This document shows, piece after piece, positions 52,847-61,498 of a stretch of DNA of 64,000 nucleotides. The stretch comes from Lewinellaceae bacterium (lineage in GTDB: Bacteria > Bacteroidota > Bacteroidia > Chitinophagales > Saprospiraceae), in NCBI GenBank assembly GCA_016710765.1, contig JADJUJ010000002.1, positions 1 to 64,000 of the forward strand, written 5' to 3'. The position numbers and the translations under genes are program-made. The notes below the pieces were generated by a model that worked only from the letters and a program-made list of their open reading frames with translations, was not told the origin of the DNA and searched no databases. The stretch's first letter is position 1; each line of letters opens with the position of its first letter.

Positions 52847-54514
52847 TTACAAAATGTGCTTAACCCGAGGCTTATGAGGCGTTATATCGCCGAGGCGGGC
52901 TTTTTTGGCCTCTTCATAATCGGTAAAGTTCCCCTCAAAGAACTCAACCTTGGCATCGTCTTCAAAGGAAAGGATATGGGTGGCCAGGCGGTCGATGAAC
53001 CAACGGTCGTGGCTAATCAGCAGCACACAACCGGCAAAGTCATCCAGCGCATCCTCTAATGCGCGAAGGGTATTAACATCGATATCGTTTGTAGGCTCAT
53101 CGAGGAGCAACAGGTTGCCCCCATCCTTGAGCGTCATGGCAAGGTGAACGCGGTTGCGTTCGCCGCCAGATAGCACCCCAAGTTTTTTCTGTTGGTCGGC
53201 GCCAGCAAAATTGAAGCGTGACAGGTAAGCGCGTGCATTTACACTGGCACTCCCCACCTGGATCAGGTCGTTGCCCTGCGAGATGATATCGTAGATAGAT
53301 TTATCGGGCAGCAACGACTCATGGCTTTGGTCCACATAACTAATGTCAACCGTATCGCCAATGATTACTTCGCCACTATCGGGCTTTTCTTTACCAATCA
53401 GGATTTTAAACAAGGTACTCTTCCCTACCCCATTGGGGCCGATAATACCGACTACTGCATTTTTGGGAATCTTTAAATTGAGGTTTTCAAAAAGCACCCG
53501 GCCATCAAATGATTTGCTGAGATTTTTAACTTCAACGACATTGTCGCCAAGTCGCCTCCCGGTTGGGATCCAAATTTCCAGTTTGGCTTCTTTTTCTTTC
53601 CCTGTTTCGCCTGCCATTTTTTCATAAGCACTCAAACGCGCTTTCCCCTTAGCCTGGCGCGCTTTAGGTGACATTCGCACCCATTCTAATTCCCGTTCCA
53701 GGGTTTTGCGGCGTTTATCCTCCGATCGTTCTTCCTGGGCGAGGCGTTTTGCTTTTTGATCAAGCCAGGAAGAGTAATTGCCTTGCCATGGAATTCCTTC
53801 ACCGCGGTCGAGTTCGAGTATCCAACCCGCCACATTGTCGAGGAAATAACGGTCGTGTGTTACGGCGATTACCGTTCCCGGAAAATTCTGGAGGTATTGC
53901 TCCAGCCAGCCAACCGACTCCGCATCGAGGTGGTTGGTGGGTTCATCGAGCAGGAGTATGTCTGGCGAACTGAGGAGAAGTCGCGCAAGGGCAACCCTCC
54001 GGCGTTCTCCACCAGAACATACTTTAATGGGCCGGTCATCATCCGGACAGCGCAAGGCATCGGTAAACAACCCGATGCGGTGGTCGATTTCCCAGCCGTT
54101 GAGATGTTCAATCTTTTCCAGCACTTCCCCCTGGCGTTCAATCAGGCGCATCATTTCATCGTCATCCGTAACGGTTCCCAATTGCTCGCCTATGGCTTCA
54201 TTTTCATGCAACAGGTCCATGACCTCCTGAACACCTTCCTCAACGATCTGGCGAACCGTTTTGCTGTCGTCCATATCGGGCTCCTGGGCCAGGTATCCAA
54301 TTTTAAATTGTTTCTCGAATTCAACCTTGCCTTCAAAATTCTGGTCGAGCCCGGCGATGATTTTAAGCAATGTTGACTTTCCCGAGCCATTGAGGCCCAG
54401 GACGCCAATTTTGGCGCCGTAATAGAACGAAAGCCATATGTTTTTAAGTACTTGTTTGCTCGGCGGATAAATCTTGTTCACGCCGGACATGGAAAAAATT
54501 ATTTTCTCAGACAT
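52847..54514 (-). CDS. ettA: EttA, energy-dependent translational throttle ABC-F protein
   Basis: 555 residues, the EttA length. ABC domain 1: GLNGSGKSTLLKII, signature VCSGGERRRVALARLL, LLLDEPTNHLD. The linker includes the arm (GYLAQEPDMDDSKTVRQIVE) and PtIM region. ABC domain 2: GPNGVGKSTLFKILIG, VLSGGERNRVHLAMTL, LLLDEPTNDIDVNTLR. ABC-F proteins of this type bind the ribosomal E site and gate the first peptide bond by ATP/ADP ratio. Start ATG 54514 (MSEKIIFSMSGVNKIYPPSK, the family start); the upstream extension in the same frame is not conserved-looking. Confidence 0.93.
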   Translation of the reverse strand: MSEKIIFSMSGVNKIYPPSKQVLKNIWLSFYYGAKIGVLGLNGSGKSTLLKIIAGLDQNFEGKVEFEKQFKIGYLAQEPDMDDSKTVRQIVEEGVQEVMDLLHENEAIGEQLGTVTDDDEMMRLIERQGEVLEKIEHLNGWEIDHRIGLFTDALRCPDDDRPIKVCSGGERRRVALARLLLSSPDILLLDEPTNHLDAESVGWLEQYLQNFPGTVIAVTHDRYFLDNVAGWILELDRGEGIPWQGNYSSWLDQKAKRLAQEERSEDKRRKTLERELEWVRMSPKARQAKGKARLSAYEKMAGETGKEKEAKLEIWIPTGRRLGDNVVEVKNLSKSFDGRVLFENLNLKIPKNAVVGIIGPNGVGKSTLFKILIGKEKPDSGEVIIGDTVDISYVDQSHESLLPDKSIYDIISQGNDLIQVGSASVNARAYLSRFNFAGADQQKKLGVLSGGERNRVHLAMTLKDGGNLLLLDEPTNDIDVNTLRALEDALDDFAGCVLLISHDRWFIDRLATHILSFEDDAKVEFFEGNFTDYEEAKKARLGDITPHKPRVKHIL

Positions 54515-54672
54515 TAGTAATCCAGTAAGGGTAAAATGAAAAAAAATGGTAAACATCAATTCAAAGACAAATATCGCGGATGATTAACAAACCACCGAGC
54601 TAATTGTGTGTTATCCTCTTACATTACATTCAAAGCACCTACTTTTACCCTTCTCATCCCTAATTCTTTATA

Positions 54673-56273
54673 ATGCAAGCCAGTTTTCGCAATTTTCAGG
54701 ACATTCCACAGTTTTCCAAAACAGACATAGCCTACGCCAGCGCTGACCCCTCTTTGCGCGAATTTTACCAATACTCCCTAATTTAGCATCATTTCGCTCC
54801 GTCATTGCCAACCGCAAAGCACAGGATACTCCACGGGCCACCTTAGTACGTGTATTGCAGGAACAATACCAATCGATGCCTGCAAATCCTTTTGTAGACC
54901 GGAATATTGCGCAATTGGCGAATGAAAACAGCTATTGTATCACTACTGCACACCAACCCTCTCTCTTCCTGGGTCCGTTGTATTTTGTTTACAAGGCTAT
55001 TTCCGCGATCAACTTGGCCGATTCGATCCAACAAAGCATGGGCCCGGACGTTCACATCGTTCCCGTTTTTGTATTGGGCAGTGAGGATCACGACTTAGAA
55101 GAACTGAACTATGTGCATCTGTTCAATAAGACCTTGCGCTGGGAACCCGGGCTAAATGGCCCTGTTGGGCCCATGTCGACCAATACCCTTCAACCGGTAC
55201 TGGAACAACTCCGTGAAGTGTTAGGCGATGGAGAACAAGCCCAGTACCTTTGGAAACGGTTGGAGCGCGCCTACACCCACCACAGCACTTTTGCCGCAGC
55301 CACCCAGGCTTTTTTACACGACCTGATGGGTCGTTACGGACTTGTCGTTTTTAACATGAACCATCCTGACCTGAAACGCCATTTTATCCCCATCATGCGG
55401 GAAGAATTGTTGGAGCAATCCAGCCTGAGTATTGTTCAGGAAACAGCACAACAACTCAACCAACTGGGCTTTAAAACCCAGGCCACTCCCAGGGAAATCA
55501 ACTTGTTTTATCTTCAGGATGGATCTCGGGAAAGAATTGTTTTGGGGGAAAACATCTACAAAATACTCAATACAACGCTGGAATTCAGTCGGGAGGCTCT
55601 GCTGGCAGAACTGGAAGCGCACCCGGACCGTTTCAGTCCTAATGTTGTCCTCAGGCCATTGTTTCAGGAAATTATATTGCCCAACCTGGCCTACATTGGT
55701 GGTGGTGGCGAATTGGCGTATTGGCTCGAAAGGAAAGCGCAATTTGCTCATTTCGGGGTACATTTTCCGGTTTTGGTGCGCAGAAACTCCGTTTTGTGGG
55801 TTGACCGTGACAGCAGCAAACGGCTGAATAAACTTGGACTAAAGGCTGCTGATTTTTTTGATGACACTGATGCTATTATTCGGCTTTACATTGCCACTAA
55901 TGCAGCATCTGAAGTGGATTTGGAGCAAGAAATTACAGACATGCACCTTATTTTCGACCGTTTGGCACAAAAAGCCGCTGCCGTGGATCCAACCCTGGAG
56001 AAAGCTGTTCGCGCCGATGAGGTTCGCCAGCTGGGAGCCCTGGAACAATGGCAAGGACGTATTGTACGGGCTGAAAAACAAAAGCACGAAGTCGCGATCA
56101 ATCAAATCAGGAACCTGAAAGAAAAACTGTTTCCGGGAAATGGCATGCAGGAGCGTTTCGACAACTTTATCCCCTACTACCTTAAATATGGGGAGTATTT
56201 TCTGGATACACTCAAAGAAAATCTGGATCCACTGCAGGCGGGACTGATAATTTTAGAAGAACCTTTGTCTTGA
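54673..56273 (+). CDS. bshC: BshC, bacillithiol biosynthesis cysteine-adding enzyme, one frameshift
   Basis: 533 residues after correction. ATG 54673 begins FRNFQDIPQFSKTDIAYASA and hits a stop in ATTTAG at 54786; adding one C to the C3 run near 54776-54778 gives YSPNLASFRSVIANRKAQD and then continues to 56273 with ITTAHQPSLFLGPLYFVYKA, PVFVLGSEDHDLEELN, LPNLAYIGGGGELAYWLE and FPVLVRRNSVLWVDR. These are the BshC nucleotidyl-transferase-like core. It ligates Cys to GlcN-malate, the last step of bacillithiol synthesis; bshA and bshB are not in the window. Divergent from ettA. Confidence 0.9.
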
Positions 56274-56341
56274 ATCCGGAGTGGTCGAGGCACCAGGCTT
56301 GGGTTGTTGGGCCTTCCCAAATTCAAAACCTGTTAAGTCAA

Positions 56342-57637
56342 TTAAAACTGCCTTGCTTTAGCACGCAATGCCTGGAGTTCCTCCCGTTGTGGATGCCACA
56401 GTGCTTTGCGGGATTCCCGCCAGCGCGTCCACCATTCCGGGTAAAGCATTGACCACCACCCCAGTAAAGGCAGCAGTATGACAAGGCCTATTAACCATGG
56501 GCTGGCAAGCAGCAAGGCGATCAACAGCAGCAGCGTAAAATATAAGATGCCTGCAAGCAAGGCCACGCCCAGCATGACGCTGGTTTCGTATTCAATTTTA
56601 CGAACGGTTTTGGCTGTTACCCATTTGCTTAGCCACAGCAATGGCGCCAAGCTAATAGCACCCAAAATCCACGGAATAAAACCCAAAACAAATAAAAAAA
56701 CGAGATTCCATCTTGCCCATTCCGGGTGCATAAAAGCATCGTCGCGAAATGGCAGTTGACTTAATGCCTGCTGGTAGGCGGCATTATTGGCCTGCAGTGA
56801 TGCTTTTTGTTCGTCCGACAGATTATTCAATTTTTCCAGCACCGCTTTTTCCCCCTGAAACCACCCAGTATTGTTCTCCACGGCCGGTAGTAGGGGAACC
56901 TTTTGCTCAGCGCGATAGCGGTCGAGCATCTGCTCTCCCAAAAGATCGTCTGCCGGTTCATTGATGTGATAACATAATTCGAGCAGTCTGGAATAAATGT
57001 CATCGCACAGCTTCTTGATCGCAAGTGCCTGATTTTGTTGGTATAAGTCCCAGTATTCTTTTATAAAAATCGGCAGCCCAACATTAATCATGGTATCATC
57101 ACGCATGCATTTGCCCGATTGGTAATTACAGCCAACAGGCAAAATCTGGAGGTCGTCCAGCCGGTCCTTTTCATAGGTTTGAAATGCAATACGAGCGATC
57201 CCTTTTTGAACTGGGTTGACGCGTTTTTCCAAATGGTGTTCGCCCTCAACAAAAATACAAACGACTTTTTTCTGCTTCAGTTTCCCTTGTACGTATTCAA
57301 AGACCCCGTCGTTTCTGTCGCGATGATTGTATCCGTCACGCCTGCGGTACACCGGAAACATGTTGACGCTTTCCATCAATTTACGGTAAAACGGCTTTTC
57401 AAAAACATCCCCCCGGGTCATGAAGTACAGTGGAGTGTCCAGATAGCATCCCAATAAAATAGGGTCCATAAAAGCCAACGGATGGTTAACCGCCAGGATT
57501 ACCGGTGCATCAAGGGGCACCTGTTTGGTGTTGTTCAGGTATATTTTTCGAAAAAAGCCTTTTGATAACACCGTGGCAGCATTGGCCAGAAAGGTATACA
57601 GGGGCCCATCGCATTTGTGGCGTTGACTAAACTTCAT
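56342..57637 (-). CDS. Acyltransferase-domain membrane protein (PlsC-like), with C-terminal membrane region
   Basis: 431 residues. N-terminal PlsC/GPAT-like domain: AVNHPLAFMDPILLG (HX4D), VNMFPVYRRRDGYN, VCIFVEGEHHLE (EG motif), LQILPVGCNY. Linker (EQMLDRYRAEQKVPLLPAVE) then two or three membrane helices (WNLVFLFVLGFIPWILGAI, LLAGILYFTLLLLIALLLAS, PWLIGLVILLPLLGWW). Distinct from the two tandem PlsC copies by its C-terminal membrane domain. It probably acylates a glycerolipid or aminolipid. ATG 57637 (MKFSQRHKCD). BshC ends 68 bases away, convergent. Confidence 0.85.
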   Translation of the reverse strand: MKFSQRHKCDGPLYTFLANAATVLSKGFFRKIYLNNTKQVPLDAPVILAVNHPLAFMDPILLGCYLDTPLYFMTRGDVFEKPFYRKLMESVNMFPVYRRRDGYNHRDRNDGVFEYVQGKLKQKKVVCIFVEGEHHLEKRVNPVQKGIARIAFQTYEKDRLDDLQILPVGCNYQSGKCMRDDTMINVGLPIFIKEYWDLYQQNQALAIKKLCDDIYSRLLELCYHINEPADDLLGEQMLDRYRAEQKVPLLPAVENNTGWFQGEKAVLEKLNNLSDEQKASLQANNAAYQQALSQLPFRDDAFMHPEWARWNLVFLFVLGFIPWILGAISLAPLLWLSKWVTAKTVRKIEYETSVMLGVALLAGILYFTLLLLIALLLASPWLIGLVILLPLLGWWSMLYPEWWTRWRESRKALWHPQREELQALRAKARQF

Positions 57638-57713
57638 TGGGCAAATATAAAACAGCGTTGCAAAATCAGGAGGGTTTCCTTGGTGGGGCAAATGAGGAAT
57701 TCAACGTGCGTCA

Positions 57714-57761
57714 CAAAAAAAGGCCTTCTCAACCGCACACACGCTGGTATTGAGAAGGCCT
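57714..57761 (-). terminator. Terminator of the T9SS protein gene
   Basis: AGGCCTTCTCAA (57721-57732) pairs with TTGAGAAGGCCT (57750-57761), 17-base loop; on the minus strand T6-7 follows. It lies 27 bases after the stop at 57788. Confidence 0.8.
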
Positions 57762-57787
57762 CCTTTGAGAAATGGTTGCACTAAAAA

Positions 57788-58939
57788 CTAAGGCTTGAGT
57801 ACAACCAAACGTTTGGTGCCAATGACATTGCCATCCTGATCGGACAGGCTGTACAAATAGGTGCCTTTTTTAAAATCTTCCAGGTCAACCCGAATGGATT
57901 TATTTCCCGAAAGGGCGTAATCTTCTCTCCAAACAACCTTGCCTACGATGTTAAAAATCTTCAGGGTGTAATCTGCTTTAGGAAGGTTGGTGCAATCGAA
58001 ACGCACCCAATCAACGGCAGGATTAGGGAAAGCAGCCACGCCAACTTTGCCGGGAGCATTGGGGTCCTCATCAGCAGAAACAACACCATTATCCTTAAAT
58101 CGGATGGACTCCACCGTCGATAAGTCATTGGAAGCTGTAACCACCGCAATTTCTTCTTTTTCAACGTTGTTGAAAAAATGGAAGGTGTAAGTGGTGTCGG
58201 TACCGAGAAAACCACCCAGGCCGCCGCCGCCGCCGCCACCACCGATGAGGGTGCTAAGGTCAATCCAACCCAGAAAAGGCACTTTTACATCCAGGGCAGT
58301 TGTAGTGAACTCCGAGCGTTTGAGTCGGAGTACAGGATACTGGCCGCCGGGGATGGCACATTCCCCCCAGGCATCTACCACATCCAGTCTACTGGTATTA
58401 ATCCGTATCCGGATGGAATCAGGTGCAATAGGGAGCCCGGCAAAAAGGGTATCGGGCAACTGTGCTGTACTGAAGGGAATAGAGAGAAAACTTTCTTGTT
58501 GGTTTACATCAAAGAAGTTCATCGGCGACCGTCGCTCGATGATTGCAGGCGAAAATTTGGCCAGCACATTAAGGTTAAAATTCGCAGGATCCGCACCGGC
58601 ATAGCCCATCAATTCAACAACGTTACTGGTTTTATTAAAATAGCTTTCCCCTGTTTGGCTGAGCACCAAAAGGTCGGCGCCAGGAAAACTCATGGAACTG
58701 ACCCCAGCAGTCGGGCTCAGGTATGGCGTAACGATATTTTGATCTGCTTGCAAATCGGTAAAAATCCAGAGTTGATTTCCACCAGGAGGGGTAATAATAT
58801 TGGGAATACCAGACACATTTGCATCAACAGCATACCTAAGGGTATCACCGGCACTTGGAAAGGTTGATGCGGTTACGGTGATTTGTGCAGAGGCGCCGAA
58901 GCACAAAGCGGAAAATACAGCCAGTAGCATTCGTTTCAT
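57788..58939 (-). CDS. Secreted protein with T9SS type A sorting domain
   Basis: 383 residues. Signal peptide MKRMLLAVFSALCFGASA, then a beta-rich body (LRYAVDANVSGIPNIITPPG, PYLSPTAGVSSMSFPGADL), an eight-Gly run within GGGGGGGGLGGFLGTD, and from about residue 300 the type IX sorting domain: GVAAFPNPAVDWVRFDCTNL, YTLKIFNIVGKVVWRED, KKGTYLYSLSDQDGNVIGTK and RLVVLKP. Function of the body unknown. It would be exported through the T9SS and anchored at the surface. The Gly run is encoded by near-perfect triplet repeats and could vary. Confidence 0.85.
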   Translation of the reverse strand: MKRMLLAVFSALCFGASAQITVTASTFPSAGDTLRYAVDANVSGIPNIITPPGGNQLWIFTDLQADQNIVTPYLSPTAGVSSMSFPGADLLVLSQTGESYFNKTSNVVELMGYAGADPANFNLNVLAKFSPAIIERRSPMNFFDVNQQESFLSIPFSTAQLPDTLFAGLPIAPDSIRIRINTSRLDVVDAWGECAIPGGQYPVLRLKRSEFTTTALDVKVPFLGWIDLSTLIGGGGGGGGLGGFLGTDTTYTFHFFNNVEKEEIAVVTASNDLSTVESIRFKDNGVVSADEDPNAPGKVGVAAFPNPAVDWVRFDCTNLPKADYTLKIFNIVGKVVWREDYALSGNKSIRVDLEDFKKGTYLYSLSDQDGNVIGTKRLVVLKP

Positions 58940-59151
58940 CGGATGTTTGTGTTTAAAAATAAGATGTGTTTATGGGCCAATTAGCGCCGCGGGTAAGGGA
59001 TTAAAGCACAACAACTCTGTAAAGGTACATTCCTTTTTTATCAAAACAGAAAATTGACCAAACAATCAAGTATTAAATGGAGATATTATATATATGTTGC
59101 TTGACCCGGTTCTTTCTGCATCATCATTTTGCAAAAGACCAAAGCCACGGC

Positions 59152-60958
59152 TTAAAATGACTGCAATGCGACCAAACGTGGATAAATATTTCCCATTTTC
59201 ATCAAGGTTTCATGGTTGCCCTGTTCCACAACCTGGCCTTCCTGCAACACGATGATATGGTCGGCATGCTGAATCGTACTCAGACGGTGCGCAATGACAA
59301 GTGCTGTTCGGTTTTGCAACAGATGGTTGAGGGCTGTTTGTACCAATTGCTCAGACGCTGCATCGAGCGCCGAAGTTGCCTCATCCAGCAGCAAAATTGG
59401 AGGATTTTTCAGTAAGGCTCTGGCAATGGTAATGCGCTGGCGTTGTCCACCGCTTAGCTTGGCGCCCCGATCGCCAATGTTGGTATCATACCCATCGGGC
59501 ATCACACTGATAAAATCATGGGCATTGGCTGCACGGGCAGCGGCCTCCACGGCCTCCTGTGAAATATTGTGGCTACCAAATGTGATGTTGTTTCGAACGG
59601 TATCGTTGAAAAGCACAGCCTCCTGGCTGACAATGCCCATTAACCCCCTTAAATCCGCTAATTTCAAGGTTTTAATATCGGTGCCATCAATAAGGATTTG
59701 TCCACCAGTGGGATCGTAAAAACGGGGCAACAAATCAGCGACGGTACTCTTTCCCGCGCCGGAGGCACCCACCAAAGCGATGATTTTTCCATGTGGGATT
59801 TCGAAAGAAACTTCGTCCAGGGCTTTCCGATCGGCATTGGCATACTGGAAACTGACCTTGTCAAAAACAATAGATGTTTGAAAACGCTCAATGCGTACGG
59901 GTGATGCCTGTTCTTCGATTTGCAAATCGGCCCCCAGGATTTCTTGCACTCGCTCCACGGCGCCCATTCCTTTTCGGATGTTGTAAAAAGCCTGGGTTAG
60001 TGCCTTGGCAGGATCCAGTACATTGTAAAACGCATAGAGAAAGGTAATAAACGTTTCGGCTTCCAAATGACCACTGAATACCTGCCGGGAACCAAACCAC
60101 AGCAGTACTGCCACAACCGAAATGCCCAAAAACTCGGAAAGCGGGGAGGCCAGGTCGCGACGGCGAAACAATCGGGTAAGCGTACGGGCATAACCAGCGT
60201 TTTCTCTGGAAAAACGCTCTTGCTGATAGGTTTCAGCATTGAAACCTTTGATGATTCGTAGTCCACCCAGCGTCTCCTCAATCAGGGACCCCAACATACC
60301 AAGCCGGGATTGTACATCTCCCGATTGTTTGCGCAGCGAACGGCCAAGCCCGCCAATGATGAGGCCACTAAAATCATCAGTACAAAAACAAAAACCATCA
60401 GCGTGGGCGAAACCACCAGCATAAATGCGAGACTTCCCAATATGACAATAGGTTCGCGTGCCACGGACTCCACCACGCCTAATATGCTCCATTCAATTTC
60501 CATGACATCGGTCATGGCCCGACCCATCACATCACCCTTTCGCGATGCAGTAAACCAGGACAAAGGAAGCGCCATCAACTTATCTACCAATTGTTGTCGT
60601 AAGTTCCGTACAACACCCATGCGTACCGGCGCCAGAAAAAGAGCGAAAGGTACCTGAAAAGGTTTTTTCCAAAAAAGATAACGATAATCGCACCGCAAAC
60701 CAGCAGCAATGCCCCTTCCCTACCCTTTTCCTGAATCAGGTTATCGAAAAACCAGCTGCTGTAGGCTTCCAGGTTTTTAAAACTAAATCCTCCTTCAGGT
60801 TTAACCGCACCCGTGGGCGCGGCATTGAACAGTATTTTCAGAAATGGTTGTAAAATAGGGATACTGATGACCGTAAAAAACGACATCATCAAGTTGCTCA
60901 ATAAAGCCAGGGAAATGTTCCGTGAGAAAGGCTTGTAATATTGCAGCAATTTAAACAT
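59152..60958 (-). CDS. ABC exporter (MsbA-like half transporter), two frameshifts
   Basis: About 602 residues after correction. N-terminal six-helix domain: MFKLLQYYKPFSRNISLALL, LFLAPVRMGVVRNLRQQLVD (after a shift near 60640), LIIGGLGRSLRKQSGDVQSR (after a shift near 60355), GSLIEETLGGLRIIKGFNAE. Nucleotide-binding domain: ALVGASGAGKSTVADLLPRF (Walker A), KLSGGQRQRITIARALLKNP (signature), ILLLDEATSALD (Walker B), IAHRLST (H loop). MsbA-type exporters flip lipid A core or drugs. All motifs are present, so the gene is probably intact in the real genome. Confidence 0.85.
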
Positions 60959-60985
60959 GGGCCATAAATGGTTTTGAGCCAGGGG

Positions 60986-61498
60986 TTATTCCAGTTCTGT
61001 TATGGTAATATTTCTGAACCAAATGGGTGCACCAGCATGCTTGCCCTGAAACCCAATATGGCCTTCCAGGGGCAAGGTAGCAAAGGGCTTGTACAACCAG
61101 GAAGGAATTTTTGATCCGTCCGGATTCTCTGATCCGGAGACCCAGCGGTTCATGTCCATGTAATTTATGGTTTCGCCGTTGAGTTCCACCCAGATTTCAC
61201 GGTCCTTGCAGGTAATCCGGTAATGATTCCAGGCCCCTGGTTTTTTCACCAAACTTTTTGCCGGGGCCAGGTGTCCAAATACGGCGCCACATTGCCAGGT
61301 ACCGGGTGCTTTTGCCCATTGTTCGGCATAATCATCCGCGATTTGAATCTCTACGGAATTGGGGATCCAGTCGGTCGTGTTCGAACAATGAACAATGACA
61401 CCACTATTGGTACCATCCGCTGTTTTAAACTCTAAATCGAGTACAAAGTTCTGGTAAGTTTGTTTCGTAAAAATGCACTGGTCCTCCGTTGCCGTCAA
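60986..61498 (-). CDS. DUF1080 (3-keto-disaccharide hydrolase) domain, probably the C-terminal part of the propeller gene
   Basis: 170 residues from a TTG at 61498, but a natural N-terminus is missing. The domain reads ELTATEDQCIFTKQTYQNFV, GTNSGVIVHCSNTTDWIPN, AVFGHLAPAKSLVKKPG, GAPIWFRNITITELE, typical DUF1080 (laminin-G/GH16-like jelly roll that cleaves or binds 3-keto sugars). Its first strands, LFASDLSNAVFSEGIWSVQQ, lie at the end of the upstream reading frame; adding one G to the four-G run at 61500-61503 joins the two (QQGELTATED). So the two frames are probably one propeller-DUF1080 protein. Confidence 0.75.
   Translation of the reverse strand: MTATEDQCIFTKQTYQNFVLDLEFKTADGTNSGVIVHCSNTTDWIPNSVEIQIADDYAEQWAKAPGTWQCGAVFGHLAPAKSLVKKPGAWNHYRITCKDREIWVELNGETINYMDMNRWVSGSENPDGSKIPSWLYKPFATLPLEGHIGFQGKHAGAPIWFRNITITELE

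Noticed and set aside
58217..58245. GC-rich triplet repeat read as a possible repeat array
   Set aside because: It simply encodes eight glycines inside the T9SS protein; no evidence of an independent repeat element.
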